From the NCBI RefSeq assembly GCF_001039355.2, contig NW_019775682.1, forward strand, positions 191,063 through 247,543: a stretch of DNA of 56,481 nt, written 5' to 3'. Position numbers and translations under genes: made by a program. This DNA comes from Lingula anatina. Taxonomy: Eukaryota > Brachiopoda > Lingulata > Lingulida > Lingulidae. A model generated the notes under the pieces. That model saw nothing but the letters and a program-made list of their open reading frames with translations, made no database searches and was not told the DNA's origin. This document shows positions 12,901 through 27,600 of this stretch, in pieces; the stretch's first letter is position 1; each line of letters opens with the position of its first letter.

Positions 12901-15900
12901 TCTATGGTGCACAGGTAGCACTTACTGTGGAAACCGTCCCGACTATTACAGTCTCTCTCCAGCCTGCGGGGAGGCCATTGTGGTTGCCAATCATTGTTTG
13001 CAATTTAATTATATAATATCCTAGGTTTGGAGAGAGATTTAAGACCCCAGGGTGTCTCACTAGGCTGGGGGAGAGATTTAAGACCCCAGGGTGTCTAGGC
13101 TGGGGGAGAGATTTCAGACCCCAGGACCGAGTGTGCTGAGACCAAGACATCAGCCAGTTGATGTGTAGCTTCGGTGCACAGTAAACCTTCAGGGCGGAAT
13201 TGGTGCTCCATATTGCGGTTTCTTCCCTTTGAGCCAGTAGGCCAAAAAAAAAAAAGAGTACCGGAATGCAGCCCTACTATAGAACCTTTGGACCAATGAA
13301 ACCCTTGATTAAAAAACAAAGAGACAAAAGCTAGGGTGCCATATTGAAATGTATTCCAGATAAAGTTGCTTTGTCACGTACTCTTGTCCCCTATTCCTTA
13401 TGTTATCAATCCTATTTTACCAGCAGGTTTCAAAGCCCACCTTTATGTAATAAAATGTAAGCGCCAAACTACATGTTCATATGGGCTGAGACCGAGTTGT
13501 AATGAACCTTTTACATATGCCTATGATGAATGTCCTAAACTTATATAATTTTGTACGCTTAATTCAAGTGTGGTCTCGAAATAGGACATTACGTTTTAGA
13601 CTTATTTAGTGGATAACACAATCCAAAGATTCCACAGTTCGTGTCAGATTTACGTAAGGTCGCGCAAAGAAAACCCAAGTCCACATAATGACCAGTTTAA
13701 TGGTTTATTAGTTGACGATCTCTAACTACATGTTCTACGTGAAGCCTCCAACTTCTAAGCCGTCTCCCATGGCTCTGTCGAGTGGTAACCTTCAAGTCTT
13801 CTTCCTTCTGAACTCCAGATATTAATTCTGCACGTCTTTTATACAATATTTCTTATCACAAGGTGGATTCTGTGCTGCATTATTATTAACGATGATTATT
13901 ATATAATTTATTATGTAATGTTACATCAAAATTGACAAAAATGCACTGCTACTACAAACATTTTGAAAAGAAAACCGTGTTACTTATTATTATTATTTTT
14001 AACTTACAAGTATGATTTTTAGGATTGGCATGCAGTTCAAATTAGAAAGCCAGCTCAATTGGGTTATCATTTATTATTGAACTTATGCAATTTTGTGTAA
14101 AATTTTCATTTTTCTCAATCTGGCTCTTTCAAAATGTGTACTCTCATGGGCCTGAAGCCTTATGCTTGTTACACATTTTACTTACATTGGTATTACCTGT
14201 TGAGCATAATTAAAATTTGATGTTGAATTTGCAATTTAACATAATGTACTTTTGCATCAGAATTGACAGTAGCCTATTTTGTGCATTGTTATTTTCAGCT
14301 TTTTGTCTGTACATTTGACAGCTTTGCTGCCTTGTCTTAAAATTCAGTTGTGTTGTGACTTTGATTAGATGAAGAGAATTGAGGTCAATTCAAGGTGAAG
14401 ACCAAAAAAAAATCAGCTAATACATAGCAATTTATTTATTTGAATAGCACAGGCATTGATGATATGATTACAATGATAATAACTCTTCGTTCTGAATTTT
14501 CCTGGAGCAAACAACAATTTTCCCCATACTTACCAATGGTTAATGAATCCATATTTACATTCAAAGTTAGTCCCTGTTTTTTTTCTAAAAAGTTTGTTTT
14601 TTTGTTAAAATCTGTTAGGAGATTATAACAGAGTATAGCCATCAATGGAGGTAACGTGATCTGAAGACAATCACAGATATCAGAATAATAGCTATAACTG
14701 CTGTTTTTTGTCGTAAAACAGAATATATAATATTTCTATGAGTTATTCACAATTTTTTATTGTGAAATATAGATCTCATACGAAGAGTTATTATCCCTTT
14801 GAATTTAGAGAAAAATGCACCAAAAATCAAAAACTTACATGAATAAAGTGTGTGTGTGTGTGGTGGGGGGGGGGGGGGGGGCATTCTGCAAGTTATGTAC
14901 CACATTGACTTCACTTTTAGCATAAATCCTGAAATTTTATTTTGTTTTTGATATTCCAGAACCCCAACAGGGCAGAGATCCAGGCCAGTCTGAACCTATT
15001 CCTGGAGACTGCCAGTGGATTCTATTTACAGGTGAGAGCCAATGTCATATTTATATTTATATTCAGGTCTCTAATACAGTATACAGGTCATACATTATCT
15101 GTGAAAAGAACATTGATTTCTTTTTAGTATGGTGTTGACAGATAGATTGAAAGCCTTATCACAGATAGATTGAAAGCCTTATCACAACTCTAAATCATCA
15201 AACTTCCAAACACACTTCAGAAATGTGTAAGTGAAATTGTGTTTCTTTAATTTTTTTTTTTTTAATGTCAGCTAATTGAACATTTGTAGATGTCTCTTTG
15301 TATGTCTCTTTGCTATTGCTTCATTATGAGATTGTATGTTTTATGTTTGAGTGTTGGAGGTGAAAATTCAGAATTTTGGTTTCAGCTCATGCAGGAACTA
15401 AGCAGTGCTTTTAAATTAGATTTGCCATTTCGAAGAAAAACTAGTCACTTTGGTGCATTAAAAGGTAAGTGTGATATATATCCATGTAAATATTACCACA
15501 AATTTGAATGCATACAGGTGTTATATCATATTTTCTTGTCTTAGACTTACACATGTAGTGCATTATAATTTTAGTTTTGATAATGTTTGTCTTAAGTATT
15601 TAAAAATCAGTAGTTCAGTTAAAAACCAATCTGTTTGTTAAAGTTTTTTTTATGGTATAGCTTTTAATGTTATTTTGGGAGCTATTAAAGATCTTTGTAC
15701 AGTAAGGAATTGGTTGAAGTGTTCAAAGAAAATTATTATGAGGGGTGTGTTAATTTGTTTCAGAATGTTATCCCTATTATGGCAAAATCAAGTCTCCTAA
15801 GAAAGCTTCCTGTCTGTACATCTGTCAGCACATACTGGTGCATCTTGGAGATATAGGCAAGTTTTCAAATTAAAAATGCAGTGTCACAAATGTTTTCGTT

Positions 15901-15910
15901 TGGGTTTTTA

Positions 15911-15945
<35 letters not shown>

Positions 15946-18900
15946 TCAAATTAAAATCTCATCTTGCACTTTTTGAAAGGGAAGGAAGTTATGTATTTGA
16001 CCCAAATCATTGAAACTTTCATTACAAAACAGATATTAGTACATGATAGTGATAATCTCATCTGTCCAGTGCAAGAAAGATGACATACATGACTATAATT
16101 ACTAAGTAAACAAAACATTGAAAGAGGGTATGATGTTCACTTTTCTTTGTAGCTCGTTACCTACAGCAGATAGAGCAGGCACAGACGTACTACAGACATG
16201 CTGCATTCCTGGTTCCTTCCAATGGTCAGTTACTCTCACTCTTTTCTTTTTGATTCATAAAACAGTCAGCTTGCAGTCTCTTCTTTAGAAATCATTGAAT
16301 TATGAGCTTGCAGCTCAAAAGTATGAATCCCCACTTATTTATATAATAGTAAAGTGGTGTTCTAAAATTGTCAACCAACGGTTCAGGATGCATCATATTA
16401 AAGATGTGCTCACCATATTTGAAAATGGCCCAAAGTCCAATGTTTTTTTGTCTGCATATGTTGCAAAGCTGATAAAACTTTCCCATATCAGGCTTAACAT
16501 TTATAACACCCCTTAAATAAAAGTACCTGATTTCGATTTTTCTTTCAGAAATGTTTAGAAAGACATGGTGGTCTAAATGACTGGCCAGTCATATTTTTCC
16601 AAGGAAAATTAGATTTGGAGGGATTACTGAAAAGGATACCTTAAAACCCCATTGTAAGCTTGGTATAAATAATACATCTTTCTGATTCTACCAAATATTT
16701 AGTTCTCTCATCTGTTCTTCAATATTTGCAATCCAGGTCAACCTTACAACCAGTTGGCCATACTTGAAGCAGCCAAAGGAAACAAACTGTGCACTGTCTT
16801 CTACTACATCCGCAGTATAGCAGTCAAGCACCCATTCCCTGTGGCCACCACTAACCTGGAGAAGTTCTACAGTAAACTCATCAAGGACTCGTAAGTAAAG
16901 AATGGGGACTACCTTGAGCTTGTTACTCAGTAGCAGATCCTTTGTTTTCATTTTGATTTTGCTGTATACCATCAGTGTAATGGAGATTATATAATTTAAT
17001 ATTTCAATTTATTATTTGAAATTTATTAATATATGTTCTCAAGAGAAGAGAAGAGTCTTACAGACAGTGCCATTTGGAATGATGTATACAATAACTTAAA
17101 GTTTGTTATGTCTTATCTTTACAGTGTTGAATACAGGGGCAAACTTTCCATGTGTGAATTTGTGAGCACATTTCTCCAGTTTCATGCTTTTGTCCATTTG
17201 TGTACAGGTAAGCAGCATGACAGTGGCATGCCATAGATAATTGATATATGAAGAAAAGCACATTTTAAAGAAACATACTGTTTCTACCCCAGTCTAATGC
17301 TCTTTACCTGTTAATATTTTACCAATCTAATATTAGACTAATGCAATTTTGTATTGTTGAAATTTTTCCAAAATGATATCCCTGATTTTAAGTAAAGATT
17401 ATAATAATAGTTTATATGCATCTTGTTTTCACAAGTTTAAAGATTTGATTATTTAAACATAAAAACATGAAAAGTTATTTACATATTTCTGTATATTTTA
17501 CTATCAGACCTGACCAAAGCTAAACGGCATGGCGACAAATTGGCTACCAGTCTCTCCTCGCATATCAGCTCGGTCAGCTTTTCCTCGTACCAGCTGGTCC
17601 AGATGGTAGCGGTCAACCTGTTTGCTATGGACCATGCGTCCAGGAGGCTGGACAGTGGTGGTGACCAGAGCAAAGAGGTGCTCAGTGAGGATGAAAGGAC
17701 CTGCTGGGACTTGGTGTTTAATTTGACAGGTGGGTACTTATAATGATGGGAATAGTATCTGTACAATAATTATTATTTATGATTATTTGCTGTTGTCTGA
17801 TGTTGAAATTGCACATTAAACTTACAGATCAAAGTCTATGTACTTATAGTCTGTGCATGAGCATAGGTAAGAGAAGCAGAAACTTAATCTTTCTGTAGCT
17901 CTCTTATCTGGGTCTGTTATGTGAATGATACAGTTGTCAGCACAAAATATTTTTGTAATAAAAGATTTAAAAAACTTGTTTACTATAGAGCTGCAGTGAA
18001 TGATCACAATTAACACATTACTGAGTATCTCTTGGGCTTGAACTAAATTTCAAGTCACACATTTATTATATAATTGCTGCAATAAGAATGATCATCTCAT
18101 GCATTCTGTGGTCTGTTCCAGCCACCATGCTGAGTCACCTTCTCCACTTCACACCTAAACAAGAACAGAAGGCCAAGGACCACCACACTTTGCCAGCCAT
18201 CAAGATACTGCTTGACTGGGTCAGACTGGACAGGGACATGCTGGCCAAACCAGTGTTCAAGGGGTCAAAGTAAGTACTGGTCAGTCAGACTGGACTGTGT
18301 CAAAGTAAAGCCTAGGTCCCAACTACATTTTGGACGCACAGTTTTTTAGGTTCCTTGGGTCCGGCCAGGACGTAGCTAGATCGCAGGGAAGGAATCAAGC
18401 GGCTGTTGATCATGTCGAAAAGTTTCTACGTGGTGCTTGCGTCCTCCAAAAGCCGCACGATGGACATGCTCCTCACGCACAAACTCCCACGTTTTCCTCA
18501 TTTTTTTTGGCTGTATACCACACGTAGCAGCCCATTTGGTTTGGGCCTAGGCTTAAGTAAGGGTACTAGATGGAGGTGAAATAGGAAGTGAAAAAAAGTA
18601 CTAAATGATAATTATCAAACACAAGCCGAAATACTTTTATATGGTTAGCTTATGGCAAACTTGGACATAGGCCTTCATCAGACTGATGTGAGCAGATGTT
18701 GACACTCACTGACCACTAGGTGGTATAGCTGCCAGGGCCCTCTTAAAAATGTCAAGTAGATTGACTCCCCCCCCCCCCCCCATCCCTATTTATTCAGTAT
18801 ATTACTTGATTTTCATTTAGTAACCAACTACCAAGCTAATGAACATTTTTGTTCGTGAAAAAAAAATTCAAAAGTTTATATCAGCTTTTTAAATACATTC

Positions 18901-21900
18901 ATTTACATGAAGAAATGAGATTGAATGATTGTTGTTTTACATATTTATGTATCTGTTTATATTTATTTCTTGGGTTTTGTTCTATAATTTTGTATAACAG
19001 TGTTACAGAATTTAAGATATGAATTTCAAATGTAAGAAACATGTCTTCTTTGGTTAAAGCATCCAGTAAAACAGTAACAAAGGAATGTGAAAGTTTTTTT
19101 TTTGTCCTTCAGTGTATGGAGTAACCTGAGCAAGCTTCTGAACAACCTACAGTTTCATGTTGGACTTAAGGACACCGCAGGGCTGGAGAAATGTAAGTGT
19201 TGGTTAGGCCTCTATGTAGAATTACACAATATCAATAACCAAGTATCTCTTTTTTCAAGATATAGAGTGTTAAAAATAAGTATTACCGATGTGATTTTAC
19301 AATTTCAGAAAAAAAAGAATATTATAACAATCTTTTTAAGCAAGTGGATGTTAAATTTTCAGATGTACAACTCCCTTTGCCTGAAGACTATGATCTGCAG
19401 TGTTTTCTGCCAACCTCCAAGGGTCAGGAGTAAGTAAACCATTTCAGTGGTGATAAATGTTTATAAGGACAAGTAAAACAATGAAATTATTGTTATTAAT
19501 AAAAAGAAAACGTATGTAAATAGTTGAAATACAAAAATGAATTATAATTTGATTTATTTAATCATGCTTACCTAGTACAAGCTTAAGATAAAAATAATTT
19601 TTTAAATTAAAGAATGTTTAAATAATTGAATTAACTGATTCATCATTTTGAAGGCCTGTGACATAAACTGGACTTAGTAAAACTGACTGCAGTCAGTCAT
19701 CTGGATTGTAAAATTATGCATATCAATTTGAATACGGATTGCCTCAATTTGTTCCCTTCGTCTTAATTACGTATGACATTATAAACTATACTTTCCACCA
19801 GGAGACTGGATTTCAGCAAGTACCCAAGCGATTTATTTCCTGGTGAGGTAGAGGCGCGGCTGAGGTGCCAGCGTTTGATGGAGCACGGCAAGGCACTTTG
19901 TGAGGAGTTTCCTAGTCTGAACCTCATCAACTTCCAGGTCCTGAAGTCTGGCAAGCTGCAGTTCAGTGCACCTAGCTATCATGTGAAACTACTGCCTGCT
20001 GGTGGGTTTCTGAAGTCTCAGATAAAAAATTGGGGCTAATGTTACAAAAGATCTGTTGAACAACAGGTGTCTTTGTATCTAGACTAAAAGATTTTAGTCT
20101 TTTTTTGATCTTGGATAAATCAGTTGAAATACACTTCAGTTGAACACTGCACCTATTTTATAGAAAGAAAAAATTACTAATGTTTTAGACCCTTTTTAAT
20201 TTTTTTTTTAATTTCTGAAGACTTCCATGGATTAATCCAGAATTGAATGTAGACCAATATCTTTTGTCTAAATGTTAAGATTAAATTTGGGTTCTTTTGT
20301 GAAATCTGCCCCTTTTGTCAGATTCAAAATAATATTTTTCACCCCTTGATAGTGGTGTCTATCAAGGATCATCTAATTTTGTTATGGAGAACCTAGGATT
20401 TAGTTTGTCAACTTATTAGTTCTGGTTAGAAAATGATTTGAAGGAAAATTGGTCTTGGTTAGTTATTTCTCACAGACATCAGCCACAGTGCATTTGTCTA
20501 TTTTGTTTTAGTTCCATGCTATTTCACACCATTTTAGCTGTAATTTCGGTGATAAACTGTCTGTTTTTGTATAAGTAATAAAAAAATTTGTGAAATTACT
20601 TCATCAAAAGATTGTGGAAGGATATATTAACAAGAGTGAAAGAACTTAAGATCTTGAGTTTCATGATTCTTGTTTTCATATTTCAGATTCTGAGAGTCAG
20701 CAGCATGAAAGAAAAGCTTCCAGACAGAATGTGGCTATACAGGTAGGTGGAATCTCGTCTCAGTCAAAACTACAAATTAAAAAAAAATTGGTCTCTCTAT
20801 ATGAATTAGTGCTGTTTGTTACCTAAGCATTCTAAGGCAGCTGCTGCTTTGAACATCAGCCAGCTTTTACTATTAATGTGTTTTCTAGAATGTTTCAGTA
20901 ATTGCTGGAATATTCCACCATGAAAAGAGACTAATTAGACTCGAGACTTGCCATTGTTTGGCTACATTAATGTGTTGCTCAATTCAGTATCCTAGATTCC
21001 CATGTTTTCATCTTTTCCAGGCTATTATGCAGAATAAAGCCGCTAAAACTCTTCCTGGCCAAGGCTCACAAAACCAGGTCTGTGTTGGTGAATATATCAA
21101 AGAAATATGAAAACAAAGGATCATTTTTATGTCAGTTAAAAAAAGAAATGTTATATCTGTGAACACAGTTGACATAATTAGTGCCAGCTTTATTCTTAAT
21201 GCAGTGAACCTTTATTGCCGTGCATGGTTGGTTATATTGTAGTTGTCATTTTATCTCAGTCAATATTAAACATGTCTACTCTATGCATCACATGTCCTGT
21301 CAGTAATTTTGTCTGTCAGCTGTTTGTGCCTGTTAATCACGTCATGTCTGTTAGTCATTTTTTGTGTCATTTGTGTTATGTCTGTCAGTTATTTGGTCTA
21401 TCAGTTGCGTCATGTCTATCAACAGTCAGTTTGCCTATCAATTGCGTCATGTCAGTCACTTTGTCTCTCAGTTGTGTCATGTCTGCCAGTCAAACTACAT
21501 GCCTGCCAATCAATACATGTGTGATAACCCTGTTTGTTTGTCTGACTGTCATGTCTGTTGTTTTCAACTCCAGGGACCCCCACAAATAGAACAGAGAAAA
21601 CCCCTACAGCTGTCTCCCTCCCAGTCCAGGTCTCAGGCCGACCTCTCCCCTAATCACAGCCAGGGACACTTGTTTGATGAATTGCCAGTAGATGGCAGCA
21701 GTGGTAGCAACCAGTCCACCTCTCCCTTGCCATCTGGCCTCCATGGTAACCTGCCACCTCGGTTGTTACAGCAACAACAACAGCAACAACAACAACAGCA
21801 GCAGCAACCATCTCAAGGAGGCATGTACCCCTCTCCTCACCCTGGGGGGTATCACCAGGGTATGCCCCCACAACACCACCCTGGTATGATGCCCGGAATG

Positions 21901-24570
21901 GTGCCGAACATGCCCAGAGCACCTCTCATTAGACAACCCAAACAACAAGTGGACCCAGGTATACGGCCTGGCCTGAGGCTGGAGTCCCGAGGTGGACCCC
22001 AACCCCAGCAGATGCTGCCCTCTGGTGTCCAGTTCTCACAACCTTCTGGTGCCCCTGTGGCAGAGATGGTCCCCAAACCTACAGCTTTCCTGCAGCAACA
22101 GCAGCAGCAAGATGGGGCACCAAGGGGGAACTTTTCTTCTGGGGTGAGGATGCCTCAACACCAGCCATCCCCTCGGATTCCCCTACAGAACCCCATTGGT
22201 GTTAGTGCCAGGATGCCCAGGGCCCAGCAGGGGGCTGGGATACCGTCAAGGATGCCAAGTCCACAACAAGGGCCTCCTGCTCCCCAGAGAATGCCAAATG
22301 CACAAGGTGAGAGAGAGAGAGAGAGAGAGAGAAAGGGAGGAAAGAAACATGAAAATATGAGGTTGGGACAAAAGTTAAGAGAGTGTTTAAAGAATGCTTT
22401 TGGGAAACATTTTGAGTTTGTTACTCACACCTTAAAGTATTTACTACCATAATTGTGAATCAATAAAGAATGGTATGGTTGTAAATTTTTTAAATTCAAA
22501 TATAAATATATAATTATATAAAAATGATCGGAAGTTCTTCCATTTTAAGCTCAAATCAGTCCCAAAATACAGTGCACCTTTGGAATATGTGATGTTGATT
22601 TGCCCTTACAGTGTACTGTTGTATAAATAAGTGCTGGAAAGCACTAAGAGGAAAATTTTTTTTCAAAATCCCAGATAATTTTCAAAAAAAGAAAGAGAGT
22701 AATCATTGATAAACTGCCTTGTTCTTTCATGCTCTTTTATATTTTTATCTTTTTGTTTAGCCCAAATTTACTTTTGCTCTTCTGTATGATTAATAATGTT
22801 AAATTCCAGTCTATACTATTATATAATATGCTTTTAATCTCTATAAACAGATTATGCAAAATTTTTGTTAAACAATTTTTTTTCATATCATCATTTTTTT
22901 AAGAACAGGCATTATTTTTTAGTTATGGGAAAGAATAAAGCTTCTGGGGTTCTGTGATAATCCCTATTGTGCATTTATAGCTGCTCTTATGCACTAATTC
23001 TATTGTTTAGCCTGTTACTCCAAGCTCCTTATGTATTGTTAGGGATAAAAATTTGGCATTGGTCAAGAAATTAACTGAATTTGAATTTTTATATTGGTAT
23101 TTAGCTGGTAGCCCCATTTTTACTAGTATTTCACATTCTGTCTTAGACATCTTATTATTTAACGATCAGAGAAAAAGCAGAAAAAGGGAATGCAGCTGAC
23201 TGTTATTTGTGTGTATTTCAATGAAATTTACACAGGAGGTGTTTTTATGCTGTTAAGAAAATATTTTTAATATGGGAAAATAATACCTATGTGAAAAGTT
23301 TAAAACACAAGTATTATTGAATTTTATTTTTTTTTAAAAATGTGCATATTTACTTTAACAGTGCTACATAAAGTCTTTAAATAATATTGATAACTGCAGG
23401 CACAATCATTCATATATACTGAAGGTCACGAGATGATGTCCAAGTTGTTGATGACTAAATTGTTGTTGTTTTCTAAACGGACACCAAGGCAAGTGCATGT
23501 CATTCATGTCTCATAATAATCCATCGCTGTTCTTCTCAAAGGTTTCGTTTGTCACCTACAGACTTGATAAAGATAGCAATGGCAAATAAGTGTTAGGGAT
23601 TGTCCGTGCAGGTAGAGAACACACTTTGGAAGCGATAATAAGTCAGGAAGTGCTGTAAACAATGTCATTTTTCACACCCGAATGATGATTGGAACTTGGC
23701 TTGGTTAGCATAGCATCTCTTTGTTGAATATAATTTTGTGTACTGATAATATAAGAAAAGTGCAAGTGTCATATGGTCAGTTTACCAGACTTAACTTTAA
23801 GTAGTCCACTCAACCACTGCAAAATCTAATTCTTAGACAATTGTATTTTAAAATTTGACAAGTGTTTCTATTGATTTGACCATGCTCAGCTACACAATGT
23901 ACAGTGACTGAAGTCTTTCACTGTTTTAATTTCCAATCTACACTAAAATTTAATGTGGTACACAGCAGAGTCTAATTTTTCTGATAACCCATCAATATAA
24001 TGACAAACTGCATTCTGGGATTTTTCAATTCTCCAAGGGATAAGCTCCATGGGTAACTGTTGGTCCTCATTAGAATGTAAATTTCTAGTTGGTGATACGT
24101 TATTATGCATTTTTAACCAAAGGGATTGACAATCTAAAGTTTAAACTTTCATTTAGGGGTAGGTCTTTGTTTGATTAAACCATTATTTTTATTAGAGGGT
24201 GAGAGGAGGGGGTTGACAGAAAAGGGGGAGCGTGGGGAGGCAGTGTTCTGAGTTGAATGAAGATGTTAATAGCAAGGTAAAATGATGCAGAAAGGAAATC
24301 TGATATACATTTGAATATCTTTATTTCAGATGTTTTGAGAGTAACAGTCGGAAGCAAATGTTTATATCATTTCTCAATAATTTATTGGAACATTTACTTG
24401 TACCTTTTGTTGTTAATTAATGAATGTAATTGATTTATAAATTAGGTGGTGAGGCAAGACTCCCATTCTCTCAGCAAGCCTGGAGCAGCCCCTTCCTGCA
24501 GCAACAGCACACACCAGAGCAACAACAGTACTTACAGCAGTTACAACAACAAAGACAGCAACAGCAACAA

Positions 24571-24601
<31 letters not shown>

Positions 24602-27600
24602 AGAAGCAACAACAGCAGCAGATACAAGGAGGGCTGTACCAAGGTGGAGGAGGGGGAGGCGGAAGTGGACATTTCCCCCCACAGCAGCAGGTGCCCCAGC
24701 AGCAAGTTCCCCAATCACTGCAACAGCTGATACAGGACCTACAGAGGTAGGACTTTATCACTTACATTTCTTGATAAAAAAAGATTGAGGTAGTATAGTG
24801 TAGTGTAGTGAAGTATAGTTATAGGGGCAGTTGGATGATTCCTCTTGTCTTGACATACTACTGTATTAATTAAGAGATAAGAATTTCCTGTGGGTCTTCA
24901 GTTTATTTTTTTCTCAGCCATAAAATTCATTAGTTTCCTGTTCACGTGTTTGCCTACAGTGATAGATATGTCTGACCTGTTTGTGGTGTGTTTTGTTTGG
25001 TACATGTGCACTTAACTGAACACTTCCTTCCTGCATGATCCAAGCGCTGATGATTTTGTTTATCTTTCAAGCATGGCTGTCAAAGGAAGAGGCTTGGCTC
25101 CACTTAACATACCACCCCCAATGGGCCAGATGCCTGCCCACAGAGGACATGCTCCGCCTATGAGGAGAGAAAGCTCCTCCCCTTCATTGCTCCAGACACC
25201 TGCCAATTTTGAAGAGGATGAGATCAATTTCCCTGATTTGAATAATATCAACATACAGGTGAGAGAATCATATGGCATTACACTTGTAGAATTGGTAAAT
25301 ATGTGCTGTCTCTTTTTCTTTCTCTTTCTCGTATTTTCATGACTAAAGTGAAAACTGGCAATAGAGAGCAGGGTTCCTTTTATTAAGTACCACAATGTAG
25401 CCATCAAAGCTGTATAGTTGGATGAAATTTAAAAAATGCCAGATAAATTGGGGAGATGTATATTAATAATAAATATATATTGTGTGTTGTCCTTTTCCAG
25501 CCAGGGGCTGCTTTCTCTACATCAGATATAGAAGTGATCTTGGCAAATAATCCACAGCAGGCACGGCAGCAAAAGTAAGTAAGGCATGATGGAATGTTTG
25601 CATTACTGTCTTTAATCAGCTTGTTTCATTGTAAATGAGAAGCGTGCTGTTTATGCCAGGATGAGTGCAGTCCTAATGAGATTGCAGGAAATACAGCCTA
25701 ACATGAATAATTACATAACAAGAGTTTAGGTGAAGCACGCATTGCCATTTTGTTTGTCTGATGCCATACTTTCCAACAATATTGTAATCCACAATTTTGG
25801 AACCAAGATTTAAATTTTGAATCAAGAAAATTATTTTAAGATTGTATGAAAATCTGTTATATAACTGTAAATTCAAAACGTACTGTTGATTTTACTTTTC
25901 TTGGTTTACCATTACTTTTGTCCTAAATTTAGAAAATTGCTATATACAGTTCCTTTGTTATGATTGAAGCTGCCAAGTTCGGATGACATAACAGGGTGGT
26001 CCATAAAAAAAAATAGGCTGTATTTTTATGGACACATCCTGTATATCTGTTCAATGCTCACACTACATTTCCTGTAGCCCAATGTTTGGAGTTGCTCAAA
26101 GAAACCCATCTGCCGGCTCTTACTCTCTGTTCAGCAACTCCCCCTGGGGTGGCACTGAGGGTGACAGGGAGGGAATTATACAAGGAAAAGGTTTGTATCA
26201 CCATAAGAAATGTTATAATAGGAAACTAAGTCTTATTATTGCATATGAGATTAGTTTTTAGCTGACCTTCAGCTCATTGCTGTAAAGAAAAAGAAAAAAT
26301 GAAATAAATTTAAGGTTTCTTTGCTTTAAAAATTTGTGTCATGGAAACGGTGAGTTGTTCAACTGTATGAGTTATTTTACTGTACATTTCTAGAACAGAG
26401 TAATAAATTGTTTTTCAACCATTTTTGATTAATTTTATGAGATATTTATTGAATTGTTCTTTCATGTACTCATGCATGCCTTTTTTTCATCTCAAGGTGT
26501 GGGTAATGACAACCCACAGGGAAGGTCCAAGGTTCCAAGCCACGGCATGCTGGGCATGGGGGACACTGGGCTACGGGGACTGGGGAGTGACCCCCCTGGT
26601 CTGGCAGGAGACAGAGGCAGTGATGTGGGCATGGCCCAGGGGCTTGGGCTCGGGTATGGGTTCAACCCTGGGGACCAGGTGTGGGGCCAGCAACACCAAC
26701 CACCCCAGCAGCAGAACCCCCCTGGTGCCCCCTCTGGGAACCCGTTGATGTCCAACAGCATTCAGGTAAGAAGTATGTCTTTGAAGAAGAAAAGGGAGAA
26801 GATTCAGTGAGACAAAAAGCAACGTTGAAAGTATTCTGAGATCCATTCTTTAAAAAATTGCAGGCAATGTATTAGTCTAAATTTCTAAGCTTTATGAATG
26901 GTTTATTTATTGCTTTTTGTGTGTAACTGCTAGTTTTCAAAAAGTTAACTTGTCACTGAGTTTCAACGGAACTTGTATGAAATTAAAGTCATAATAACTC
27001 TTCGTTTTGGCCAAAAATTGGATTTTCCTGGAAAAAACGGCAATTTTCCTGTACTTAGCAATGGTCAACAACCCCATTCCTGCATTCAAAGTTAATCCAG
27101 GGTTTTTTTCCTAAACGTACGGTTTTTTGTTAAAATTTCTTAAGAGATTTTAACTGACGGAGCCCTCTCTGACATTGCATAGTCACTGGTGACCTACTTA
27201 AAACTGCAGGAAAGGCAGACAACAAACAACAACAACACTATATAACAATAATATAAGATTCATGAGATATATTCGTCTTTTTGTTAAAAATGCATTTATA
27301 TCCACAATGTGTGCCATTCTGGGCTGTTCGTTATCTGACGCACTGTACAAAAACTCCCAACTTACGTCTGCGGACTGCACTAGCGTTTGGCGCCATATTT
27401 TATTTTGGTCTCGAATGAACGCGAGAATCTGCGTGACACCCAAACGTCATTGGCAACGAATGCCTTGACGACCGGGAAGAAAGGCATCGAAAGCCCTACT
27501 GACAAGCACAGATTTTAGTTTTACTACAATAACGGCCGTTTTAGTGGTAAAATGCAATATAATATATTTCCATGCGTTGTTTACAATGTATTTCTTGCAG

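Noticed and set aside
15912-15945. TTAG array as an interstitial telomere repeat
   Set aside because: The unit is TTAG, not TTAGGG or TTAGG, and it is short and intronic.
21364-22452. 362-codon ORF as an independent gene
   Set aside because: It is SMG7 exon 18 plus open intron on both sides. The exon boundaries at 21574 and 22306 keep the phase of the full SMG7 frame.
24413-24761. Minus-strand ORFs rich in Cys or Val/Ala opposite SMG7 exon 19
   Set aside because: Mirror images of the CAG/CAA polyglutamine array.
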